Positions 12,041 to 22,390 of a stretch of 64,000 bases of DNA are shown one piece after another. The stretch comes from Adineta vaga (lineage: Eukaryota; Rotifera). The notes below the pieces were generated by a model, which was given only the letters and a program-made list of their open reading frames with translations, had not been told where the DNA came from and did no database searches. The number at the start of each line of letters is the position of its first letter. The stretch's first letter is position 1. Position numbers and translations under genes: made by a program. Location: assembly GCA_021613535.1 (NCBI GenBank), contig CP075495.1, positions 14,880,001-14,944,000 of the forward strand, written 5' to 3'.

Positions 12041-14363
12041 TCACTTGCGTGATATTTTCTTCCTATAATCGTCCGTTATGACTTTATCTTTACTTGTATC
12101 TAAAATTAATATCCAATTCTTTGCATATTCTTCTGTAGGTAATTTATAATTGATATATCCATAATGAGCATTAAATATAATATAAAAACTATCGTCAATT
12201 AATTGTCGACCTAACGATGATCGAGAACATATTTCTCGACCATTAATAAAAATACCAAATGATTTCGCATAATCATGTTGCCAATCTTCCACTTGCATAT
12301 GTTGACCATCGAATTTAAACCAAGCAATATCTTCGACGGTGCCAGGTTTTACAGGTTTACCACAAAACCAAGTACATCGACGAAAAACAGGATGTTGACG
12401 ACGTAAACTGATTAAGCGTTGAGTAAATTCCAATAACTGTTGATCAGCATTTTGCCAATCTAACCATGAGATTTCATTATCTTGACAATAGGCATTGTTA
12501 TTTCCCTGTTGAGTTCGACTCAATTCATCTCCTAATATTCAAATGGATAAATCAGAAAGCAATTCTTTATGTCATATAAAATTACTTACCAGCAACTAAC
12601 ATTGGTATTCCTTGTGATAAAAATAATGTTGTCAAGAAATTTCGCTTCTGACAATCTCGAAATGCATTGATATGAACATCATCGGTTGGACCTTCAACTC
12701 CACAGTTCCATGATCGATTATAACTTTCACCATCAACATTGTTTTCACCATTTCTTTCATTATGTTTGTCATTATATGTCACCAAATCATTCAATGTAAA
12801 TCCATCATGTGCTGTTAAAAAATTGATCGATGCTGTTGGTCCTCGACGTTCTTCATGATACAAATCTGAACTTCCAGTGAAACGTTCAGCAAATTCAGAC
12901 AGCATACTTGGTTGACCACGCCAATAATCTCGGACACAATCTCGATATTTTCCGTTCCATTCTGCCCAGCCTGGTGGAAACTTTCCAACTTGATATCCAC
13001 CTTCACCAAGATCCCATGGTTCAGCAAGTAGTTTCACTCGACCAATGACTGGATCTTGATGAATAATATCAAAGAAGGCACTGAGACGATCAACTGCATG
13101 AAGTTCGCGAGCAAGTGTTGCTGCCAAATCAAATCTAAACAATACAAACAATACAAACATGAAATGAACGTGTGAGTAAGAAGTGTTTTACCTAAAACCA
13201 TCAACATGCATATCTAAGATCCAATATCGAAGACTATCCATGATTAATCGAAGAACATTTGGTAATCGACAATTGAGTGTATTTCCAGTACCAGTATAAT
13301 CAAAGTAAAATCTTTTATCATCTTCAGCAAGACGATAGTAACTTCGGTTATCAATACCTTTGAATGATAATGTTGGTCCAAATTGATTTCCTTCACCAGT
13401 ATGATTATAGGCAACATCAAGAATAACTTCGATTCCAGCTTTATGTAATTTCTTGACCATTCGTTTAAATTCTAAGACTTGTTCACCATATGTTCCTGTT
13501 GATGAATATCGAACATCTGGAGCAAAGAAACCAATCGTATGGTATCCCCAATAATTCGTCAAGCCACGAAATTTAATGTGACGATCTGTAACAAAATGTT
13601 GAACTGGCATTAACTCAACAGCTGTTACACCAAGCTTTTTAAAATAAGCTATAGTTACTGGATGCGCTATTGCAGCATATGTTCCACGAATTTCTTCGGG
13701 AATATCTGGATGTAATTTTGTAAAACCTTTCACATGTAATTCATAAATAACAGTTTCATGCAATGGTGTGTTGGGTGGTGTATCACTGCCCCAATTAAAA
13801 CCATTCGAATCAATAACAATACATTTTGGAATATATGGTGCACTATCTTCAGTGTTTATTGTAAGATCTTTATCAGGTGATGGATCATGAATATCATAGC
13901 CAAATAATGAATCGTGCCATTCTAATGTACTAGTGATAGCACGTGCATATGGATCGATAAGAAGTTTGTTGACGTTGAAACGATGGCCATTGTGCGGATC
14001 AAAAGGACCATCAACACGATAAGCATAAATTTGTCCAGGTTCAAAATCCGGTAAATAGATATGCCATATTCGATGTGTTTGTTCTAGGAAAAAAAACAAA
14101 TTGGATTCATATATAAACTAGTGTATTTCTATTGAATAAATTAAATAATACATACCTTTAATATTAATTCGTGTATATTCAATTAGATCATGTTTATTTT
14201 TATGACTTGCTTCGAATAGACATAAATAAACTTTCGTTGCAAATTCTGAGTATAATGCAAAATTAATACCATGACCATCATAATATGCACCCAATGGATA
14301 TGGTCTTCCTGGAGCAGTTGGAATCATACTATCTTCCCAGTCCGAATGAAAATGTACTGGCAT
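12041..14363 (-). CDS. Bacterial-type glycogen debranching enzyme GlgX/isoamylase, copy 1 (711 aa, C-terminally shortened)
   Basis: Four exons (14363-14156, 14083-13192, 13134-12590, 12531-12041) with 57-72 bp introns give 711 aa. A CBM48 N-domain ([19 protein letters not shown]) is followed by a GH13 barrel. Catalytic residues are present: nucleophile Asp in [11 protein letters not shown], acid/base Glu in [10 protein letters not shown], and stabilising Asp in [11 protein letters not shown]. The family (GH13_11) hydrolyses alpha-1,6 branches of glycogen. Animals normally use the unrelated bifunctional AGL, so a bacterial origin by transfer with later intron gain is likely. Relative to copy 2 the protein stops early (ends KKISRK), losing the last beta-strand segment of the C-domain. 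Exon lengths 1-3 equal those of copy 2 exactly. Confidence 0.9.
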
Positions 14364-15000
14364 ATTTATTTATATGTACAGGAAAATTATTTAAGAAAAC
14401 GAATTACAGAAACAATGTACAAGTGATGAATTCTATTGAGATGAGATGAACTAATCACCTTTTATACGATTCGTCACTGCCTGAAAAGAAATGTTTCGAA
14501 TGATCGATCGATCGATCGATATATGACAATGCATTCAGAGAGGACATTTATTCTGTCCACAGAAATGTTTTCTTCTCATTCTCTTTCGTTCTATCGCTAT
14601 GATGATATAGAATTGAAAGACACATTGTATGTGAAATCATTCTTTCTAATATTTTTCTTTGGGAAAATACTTTCACTATCTGATGTAAACAAGGATTTAT
14701 AAACCTAATATCGAACTAAGATAATTGACTCAACTTTGAAATTTTTGTTACACTCAATCAAGATACTATTTTTTATTATTCAGCACATAATAAAAATATT
14801 TTCTTTTTCTCATTCAATAATGTCGTATGTCCAGTGTTAAACTATTGATTCAAAGAAACAAATTGTATTCAAAGTGGAAAAATCATTAGGTTTTAAAAAG
14901 TCTACTACAAAGTTGAATACGATAAAAACGCAAATGACGAATGTTATTCAAAAGTTGAAAAACAAAAACAACTTCACTAACGTATGATAAAAAGAATCAT
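14364..15000. other. Intergenic upstream of GlgX copy 1
   Basis: Contains a short GATC-repeat tract (about 14503-14520) and A/T-rich sequence. No gene seen. Confidence 0.4.
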
Positions 15001-15183
15001 CTATATCAGATTAAATGGTGGCGTATCTAAATATCCACAATTAGAAATATTTCTTGCTAATAAATTTGAAGAATTTAGTCGATAATATTCATGTAAATTT
15101 AAAATAATATTCAACGAAGAGATTGTATAAGGATATATACATGAATCTAATTTAAGGCAATCATCAATTGCTGAAAGAGTAGC
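15001..15183 (-). CDS. Candidate terminal exon, hypothetical (about 60 aa)
   Basis: A plausible acceptor (pyrimidine tract then CAG) precedes a 60-codon frame beginning ATLSAIDDCLKLDSC and ending YLDTPPFNLI plus stop. The composition looks coding. Upstream codons in the same frame (SNTHQHRFEYVEFL) may belong to the preceding exon, but no clear donor was found. Function unknown. It may be a remnant rather than a working gene. Confidence 0.25.
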   Translation of the reverse strand, partial: ATLSAIDDCLKLDSCIYPYTISSLNIILNLHEYYRLNSSNLLARNISNCGYLDTPPFNLI

Positions 15184-15717
15184 CTGGAGAAAATATAAGT
15201 GAATAAAGAAGATTGTATGTAAAACATGTAAAGAAATGAATTGTCTCTGTTCTTTGTAGTTGCACAAGAATTCAACATATTCAAATCTGTGTTGATGCGT
15301 GTTCGACATCAATTGAAAAACGAATGAAATATTTTTTTATACACTGACTTTCTTTAGTGAATAGTTGAAAATCTTTGAATAAGTCAATTGTTTGTATAAA
15401 TTAACCAGCAAACACACATAGAATAGCCATTGAAATCGATTAGAAACTTCTTTTCATATTGTATAACGTCCTATATACTTGACGAGTCCATGTTCATGTA
15501 GACGAAGAATATACAAGGTCGAAAGAACACCATCAATGTGAACAACTTCACGAGAAGCTAACAGGTGAACTGATCAATCTGAATAACAACTAACAAAACA
15601 ATCAAGACAATTAGATACTATTCGATTATAAGAAAGTTAGTTTCACTAATCCTCTTTCAAGACCAATATCTCAAATATCTGCTTTTCTCTTTTGCTTCCA
15701 TTTGAATATGTATGGTC

Positions 15718-16840
15718 TTATCTAAAGACGATAGCTAGAAAAGTGTTACCAATGAAGTGTTTGTTGATATCTAACGTTTTGGAAAGATTTTTCAATAGCG
15801 CCACGAGATAATCTGTCCGGTAGATTATTATCCATTGGAACATGACTTTGGATATAAAATATAAACAATGGAAGTGTGACATGCATGTAATCATTTTTTC
15901 ATGAAGATTGTTACCATCAATGAACATTACTTGAGTTTCGATAGCAAGACTCAAAGTGAATTCTTTTATGTGTAACATACGATGAAATAGAGATACAATC
16001 CGTGTATCATAACCAATAAGGAAAGGAGATGTTAATGAAAAGCATTTAATATTAGGCAAATCATTCTAACGAATATAAAAAATATCTATGAGTTAAACAA
16101 TACCATTAAAGAGAATATTTCGCTTTCAACTGTATTATACATTCTGTGATGAAATATCCAGGATAATCGGAAAGTTAATTACTTTGTAGGTTAGCACATA
16201 AATGATACAAACAGCAATTGGTGTATGTTAACCGATATCAAACTCTTCTCATGTATATCAAGAGATTTTGATAATGAGACAAACTTACCGTTTTCTGAAC
16301 AATGACTGATTCTTCTCCGATGCAACTTATGACAGCAATCACGGTCGAAAATTTTTCTCGACGGCTATCAAGTAATGAAAGGCAATCATCAAATTCATAC
16401 AGATTAATACGTATCCGAGTCAAAATTGTGGAGGAAAATATAGTTGATGGATAATCAATCAGTTTTAAAGATCGTTATTGGTTCATAAATGATTCAATAA
16501 TATCGAAACGCTTTAGCTTTTTGAACGAAGATAATGTATTCGCATCCAAATATATAGCATAACATTTCATGACGATTTCTTACTATCTTCACCATAAACA
16601 AGAGTAAGAACAGTTATTTGTTCTCTTGAATGCCTTGAACAGCTAATTTATCTTAATGGAAATACATGTTTTACTATTTAAAATAATGATTGACCTCGCC
16701 AAAAAGGCTATGATCTGAATGTACCGTTCTGTTTTCTTATGTACAAATGACGTTTTCATCTTCAGCCGTCGAATATCAATATAGGATTCTTGAAACGAAA
16801 ATAAAAGGACAACATCATTTTCAAAAAATACAATACAACT
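15718..16840 (-). pseudogene. Decayed F-box/LRR-family gene
   Basis: Minus-strand fragments resemble the C-terminal, leucine-rich part of the bdelloid F-box/LRR family found intact at 30133-32119. They include YIDIRRLKMKTSFVHKK, FKKLKRFDIIESFMNQ, LTRIRINLYEFDDCLSLLDS, and NIKCFSLTSPFLIGYD followed by LHIKEFTLSL and FIDGNNLHEKMI. Stops and frame changes separate the pieces and no F-box start was found. Family members would recruit substrates to SCF ubiquitin ligases; this copy is probably dead. Confidence 0.6.
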
Positions 16841-17276
16841 TTCTAGGAATCAAGAAAAATGAATCAAACAATAATTTCTTCTGTAATTTTTCGATGATGA
16901 GATAGAGAAGATAATCACATTCTTATAGCTATTGATTTGTATTTTCAAGTTTAAATGCTTCAGTTTTTCATTATTTTCGATCGTTTCTACTTAATTCTCT
17001 TGTAGGAAAATGTTAAATGAGTTGACGACGATCAAACTTTACATGAAATATCGTAAAGGAAAAAATCTATCGAAACAAATAAATATTAATATGTTCACTA
17101 AAACCCATGCTGACTTTGCGTATGAAAATAAATCAATTTATTGTTGAACATTGTTTTTGTGTTTTTTTATTCGTAGAGAAACTTCAAATAGTTGATGATT
17201 TCATGTAAATTCTACTAATATTTATCTGACTTTTTAATGAAACATATATAAAAAGAAAGAAACATTATTTAAAAGT

Positions 17277-18377
17277 TTATTGAATGTATCCATATCCACT
17301 TGGTTTCTAAGATTATAGAAAAAGAATGAATACAAAAATAGGAAGTGAAGAGTATGAAATCTTACATATTTAGTTTTTCTAATATATTTAACAAGCCATT
17401 GACTTTTTTCTATTAAACTCGTGTTACGAGTTGAACAATAACTTTGAAATTCTTCAATGAATTGACCGTATAAAACACTATTTGTTCTTGCTTTCATTGT
17501 AAATTCATATAAATTCTCTGAATGCCAACATAAACTGTGTTGTATTAAAAAAACAAATTTTTGAATATCTATTTGAAAAAGAAATCACTGCTTCTCGATA
17601 CATAATCAATCAAAAGTATTATTACCTTCAGAATTGATTTGCATATTTTTCTTGAAAAAATGATTTATCTTCTGTGTTGTTACATATGTATGTGTAACTT
17701 CTTCTACAATGAAACTTGATCGAATCGTTAAACCCTTTGATTGTACATCATAATCTGATGCTTCTTCAATATTAAAAGACCAATCTGTTGTTTCACTTTT
17801 TTTATTGACCGGTTTCTATAAAAGCTTAGAAATAATAACTACGAAACTATACAGTGAATATTATACTTCTCTATATTTCATTTTAAAACTCTCTTCAATA
17901 TCATTCGAACGATCACGAATTATTGTCGATAAAGTATTTGAACTTTTTCGAAATCGCTTTGGTTCATTTTCACATTGAGTAGAACTACTATTATCTGTAA
18001 ACGATTGAAAATAAAAATTTACCATAAATTTTTATGCAGTGAGACAAACCTGAATTATTTCGACCATTGTTAATTTGTTTGATACATTCATTTTGAAAAA
18101 AATTTAATTCTCGTATAATCGCAGGTTTAACTCGCATTGTCGATGATGTATTAGAATGCAAAAATAAATTTAATTTATCCTTTTCATTAACCATATCATA
18201 TACATTAAGTATTTCTGCATCGAAATCATTAATTTGCAAAAACATTCCAAATGATCGAATACCAATGGTGAGAATAATAATGTCGGCAATATCAGCCGCT
18301 AAATGAGTTCTAACAAATGATTCAAATTCATGGTGGTCAATAGCTCGAACAATTTTCTTTCTTTTATTGGTGGACAT
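17277..18377 (-). CDS. Orphan five-exon protein (292 aa)
   Basis: Five exons (18377-18050, 17994-17867, 17815-17626, 17568-17366, 17306-17277) splice in frame through introns of 54-59 bp to give 292 aa. The first exon is the best-structured part: a basic start (MSTNKRKKIVRAIDHHEFES) and hydrophobic stretches ADIADIIILTIGIRSFGMFL. The middle is Lys/Ser-rich (PKRFRKSSNTLST) and the end is helical (EFQSYCSTRNTSLIEKSQWL). There is no signal peptide, no membrane span of convincing length and no motif I recognise. Conserved splice phases support a real gene. Probably a lineage-specific protein. Confidence 0.6.
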
Positions 18378-18632
18378 TTATTACGTATGCCAATATGCTA
18401 ATCTATGACATGAATTAGTATTTTTATACAATAGTCGTATACATTATCTCAATGAAAGCCAATCAATACTGTATTCCATTACTCGATACGACATCTATAA
18501 AAATATAGACATGTACTGTATTCATAACACGAATGGTTTAGCGAACACTAATTTTCCTTCTTTCTAAGAGTAAATTATACACAGGCATTTCGATTACGTT
18601 TTCACAAAGACAAAGAAATCAATGTAGTCTAT

Positions 18633-20090
18633 CTAATTAGTCTGTACATAAATTTCCGCTACTTGCAACAATTTCGTTCCATGTTCATCTACACCGTACG
18701 TAACTGGCACAACTTGAAAATATCGTGCTAGAACAGGAATCATAAAGAAACAATTCACTATTGAGGTCAAATTTGAATAATGTTGATCTAAAATATGGAT
18801 AAAATTTTGACTATCATTGCTTGCTTGCACAGAGAAATCAATTGGAAAACCATAGCCCATCATGCGTGGAACAAGAGATAATGTTTTAATTGATAAAACT
18901 GTTCCTAAATTAATTGTTACAAATTCATTATTAGCTGATTGAGATGACCAGTAAGTAGTTAAATTATGATCCCATACGAAAGGACTTGATATAGACCAAT
19001 TCATATTTGATGAAACTATACCATCAATGACAGTACCTAGTGGTAATTGTACGATTTGAACGGGTGTTAAATATGTTGGCCAATTACCCCAACTTGAACC
19101 ATCTGATTGATAAGCATACGAAACAAAATGGTATTGATTCTCCAATTGAAACCAACCTGCTGTTGAACCACTGATACCAATATTATGCGCACCTTGTTGA
19201 ACACGTTGACCAATATAAGGTGTGGATTGAAATTGTAAACCATATCGATCCAACGATTGATAAACACCAACAGTTGCTTGGGAAGAAAATCGATTGATAG
19301 TTGTCACACCAATAAATAGTTGTAATTGTGGACACCATTTAATATCTGTTGAATCTTCGCCGAGACTAACACGTCGATAGATAACATGTCCTTTGTATTG
19401 TAAATATAATGGCCATGTATCTTGATTTGTGGAATTGAGTTGTGCTATAGCTAGATCAGTATATGAACCAGTATCATCAGAATTCGTATAATAAACATAA
19501 ATAAGATTATCAATGAGAACCAATGATGGTTCACCAATACCATATTTTATTGACGGACCAAGATATGCAACAATAGGTTGAGGACTACTTGAATTCCAAC
19601 CAGTACCGTTCCATTTTTCATAGTTTCCATTTGGTGTTAAAGATCTTGCTAAAAATAGTTGATTTTGTGTTGCATTTGGATTTATTGTCGATGTATAACC
19701 AATATAATAATAGTTATTTATTTTAACAACACTAGGATCACATGCTGAATATGTATCAAGAGAACCAGGTGTTGGTTTCAATGCTATTTCATCTGGTGAC
19801 CATGTTTTACCATAATCATTAGAATAATGATAACGAATAACATCCCATTGGGTTGAACCTGTACCTGGTGAACATGTCCACATATGAATGAGATTATTTT
19901 TACTATCATCGATCATAATCGATGGACCATAATGATAACTACCATTAGGATAAACTTGCCATCCAGAAGAAGTACCATTTAAACCATTAAGAATAGCTTG
20001 TATTCTTGTGCATAAAAACAAGAAATACAGAACAAGAATAGTCATTATTATTATTTCTACCAATGAAAAAAGTACAAATGCTTCGAACAA
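18633..20090 (-). CDS. Intronless secreted or membrane-anchored sialidase-like beta-propeller with F5/8 type C (discoidin) domain
   Basis: A single uninterrupted 485-codon frame, unusual in this intron-rich neighbourhood. An N-terminal hydrophobic segment (about residues 10-28) acts as signal peptide or anchor; translation could also start at the second Met (residue 16). Residues about 40-330 look like a five-bladed propeller, including a sialidase-type Asp-box SNDYGKTW and repeated blade motifs (YGIGEPSLVLIDNLIYVYYT). Residues about 335-485 form a discoidin/F5-8C carbohydrate-binding module (FVWDHNLTTYWSSQSANNEF, SVQASNDSQNF, ARYFQVVP). The likely role is extracellular glycan binding or cleavage. 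Absence of introns and the bacterial-style architecture suggest horizontal acquisition or retroposition. Confidence 0.75.
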   Translation of the reverse strand: MFEAFVLFSLVEIIIMTILVLYFLFLCTRIQAILNGLNGTSSGWQVYPNGSYHYGPSIMIDDSKNNLIHMWTCSPGTGSTQWDVIRYHYSNDYGKTWSPDEIALKPTPGSLDTYSACDPSVVKINNYYYIGYTSTINPNATQNQLFLARSLTPNGNYEKWNGTGWNSSSPQPIVAYLGPSIKYGIGEPSLVLIDNLIYVYYTNSDDTGSYTDLAIAQLNSTNQDTWPLYLQYKGHVIYRRVSLGEDSTDIKWCPQLQLFIGVTTINRFSSQATVGVYQSLDRYGLQFQSTPYIGQRVQQGAHNIGISGSTAGWFQLENQYHFVSYAYQSDGSSWGNWPTYLTPVQIVQLPLGTVIDGIVSSNMNWSISSPFVWDHNLTTYWSSQSANNEFVTINLGTVLSIKTLSLVPRMMGYGFPIDFSVQASNDSQNFIHILDQHYSNLTSIVNCFFMIPVLARYFQVVPVTYGVDEHGTKLLQVAEIYVQTN

Positions 20091-20572
20091 AGATTCTTAT
20101 CAAGTACATTAATATTAGTATGGAATGAGAATATATCCAGATTGTTTTTTTTCTCAAAGCTATGTTTTCATTAACTATGTAGTCTATTACGATCAAAAAT
20201 TTCAACACATGACATGAATTAAATCGTTTGTATTTAAAATATCTTGACAAAATTTGGTGATTTTAATGTATATAAAAAAAGTGTACTCATAACTAAAACA
20301 TTTAAGAAAAACTGATTATTATTTATTGTAGTACCATAAAAAGGCTGGTCATACACTATAACCATTCTAATTCGTTTACTCAGTGTAAGCGTACTTTATG
20401 ATATCGAGATTATATCACTACCCGAATCTTATTTTAAAATGTATTTTTCAGAAGAGTTCATGCCGGAAATGAATTAGAGTATAATTCAAAATTTCTATAT
20501 AATATTGTTAAGTATTTAATTTAGTTTTATCGATCTATGCATATATATATAAATTATATATATATTATTCCT
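20091..20572. other. Intergenic, AT-rich
   Basis: No coding or repeat structure seen apart from TA-rich runs near 20540-20565 next to the inverted-repeat element that follows. Confidence 0.4.
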
Positions 20573-20759
20573 TTACTTAACGCTTAGAATATTTTGCCAG
20601 GCTGTACAAGGATCTATCATGCTTTTGCACAGCGAAGATAAGCGTGATTGAGGTTCAAAAGAAATATTCTACACCCTCCTCTTCCCTGCCTCAAGATGAT
20701 ACCCGCACCCTCTCTAAGGTTTTAGTAAATAAATGATATATATATATATCGTTAAGTAA
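20573..20759. repeat. 187-bp element with nested perfect inverted repeats
   Basis: Outer 10-bp perfect inverted repeats TTACTTAACG (20573-20582) and CGTTAAGTAA (20750-20759) enclose an inner pair TAGAATATTT (20585-20594) and AAATATTCTA (20662-20671). The interior is clearly richer in G+C than its surroundings, and TA-dinucleotide runs lie at both edges. It could be a small MITE inserted at TA-rich sequence, or a structured RNA gene; a weak B-box-like GGTTCAAA occurs at 20652. The identity is not decided. Confidence 0.45.
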
Positions 20760-21129
20760 GTCTTGATTAAAAACTGAATTATTCTGTAATTTATTTATAG
20801 TACGCAGTATTTCAAAAGTTTTTCTCATTCGAAGGGTTATTAATTACAAAATGAAAATTGTTTTTAAAGCATATCATGTTGCTATTTCTAAATTTTTAAT
20901 TGAGAAAATTAATTTCATTGTTGGATAACACTATTATAGTATTAGAACGACGGATCCGATTAGAATATTCTATTGCACAAGGATTTTCATATACTTAATT
21001 TTGTTATTAAAAATTTGAAATGACGCATTCATAAAACTATATACCAGGAGACGAACTAATACATTCGACAAAAAGAACAATTCAATCTACTCTTTATTCA
21101 GATTTGAGACAATAACAACAACAACAAGA
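20760..21129. other. 5' region of GPCR copy 2
   Basis: AT-rich sequence with no reading frame; it presumably carries the promoter and 5' UTR of the downstream receptor gene. Confidence 0.4.
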
Positions 21130-22182
21130 ATGAATCTTGCACAAATTATGCAAATTATTTTTGGAATAATTACAACACAATTGATATTGTCACTTGCATG
21201 TTCACTATTTTTATTATTTCAATTTGCAACAAATCGGAATTTACGACAACGAACAAATAACCATATATTTATAGTTTTACTACTATTAACATTCCTACAG
21301 GTAAGCATAATGTCTTTTTCTCAAAAATATAAATCATACTAAACTTGAAACATTATTTAGAGTACGATTGAAATGCCATTGGCATTAACATTTCTTCGTA
21401 ACAATATTGCAGCATATTCATCGGATGGCTTTTGCCTTTTTTGGATTGTAGCAACATGTACACTGGATCTTGCTGGAATATTTTTAATGGCATATGCTTC
21501 AATCGAACGATATTTGTTTATATTTCATGGTAACATACTCAAACATCATCCTATTCTCTTTCGATATGCACCTTTTACATTTTGTGCTATTTATCCATTG
21601 TTATACGTTATAGGAATTTTATTTCTTGTACCCTGTCAAAATCATTTTATATATTTTGCTTTTTTATGTTCGGGTGGATGTTATCTCAATGATCCATTTT
21701 GGAATGCCATGACATGGGTTGGAAATATCAGCGCATCTGTATCCCTTATATTGTTAACCAATATTCTTCTTATTGGTCGTACACTTTATCAAAAAAATAA
21801 AATGAAACAAACGCGTGTTTGGTTGAAAAATCGAAAAATGGTTTTACAATTAGTTTCCGTTGGTATACTTTATTGTTTTGCTTGGTTACCAAGTGTTATT
21901 CTTATGTTAATTGTCACATTTCCTCCTCTAAATGTTGATACTGAACAAATATTTTTCATCTTTCAATATGTGGTTTTTATGACAAATTTTCCACCATTAT
22001 TCTATCCATTTGTTTGCCTTTCTGGTCAACCATTCATTTTAAATAAAATCAAAAATATTTTTCAACGACAACGAACTGCAGTTATTCCTTTCCAATCAAA
22101 AAATATATCAACAAAAAATCAATTAAATCCACATCATCGTCGTCGAACTAATAGAAAAAATCATATACTTCCCATGAACTAA
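21130..22182 (+). CDS. Rhodopsin-like GPCR, intact copy 2 (330 aa, 2 exons)
   Basis: Exon 1 (21130-21300) and exon 2 (21361-22182) join across a 60-bp intron to give 330 aa with seven hydrophobic segments. The cytoplasmic end of TM3 reads AYASIERYLFIF in place of DRY, and TM7 ends FYPFVCLSG in place of NPxxY, as in the bdelloid receptor expansion. A basic loop (KMKQTRVWLKNRKMV) precedes TM6 and the tail is Arg/Asn-rich. The ligand is unknown. It is paralogous to the frameshifted receptor at 10123-11145 and convergent with GlgX copy 2, 208 bp away. The second intron of copy 1 is absent here. Confidence 0.85.
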
Positions 22183-22390
22183 TCATTGATTTTCTTTAGA
22201 TTTTAAACTGTACTAGACAAATAATCCTTAATACTTTTTCCATAATAAAGTATACCATAATTTAAAACTTATTTTGAACTATACGACTTGGATAATCTAC
22301 TTAAACGATAAAAAAGATTTATTTTTCTTTGATCATAAAAAACAACGTAACGTATAAAGCAAATCTAAATATGCAAGTTCAGATATAATA

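Noticed and set aside
20581-20680. Possible U4-like snRNA or tRNA-derived SINE in the nested inverted-repeat element
   Set aside because: Only scattered short matches (a GCTTTTGCACAG word, a GAGGTT word and a B-box-like word); no full secondary structure could be drawn.
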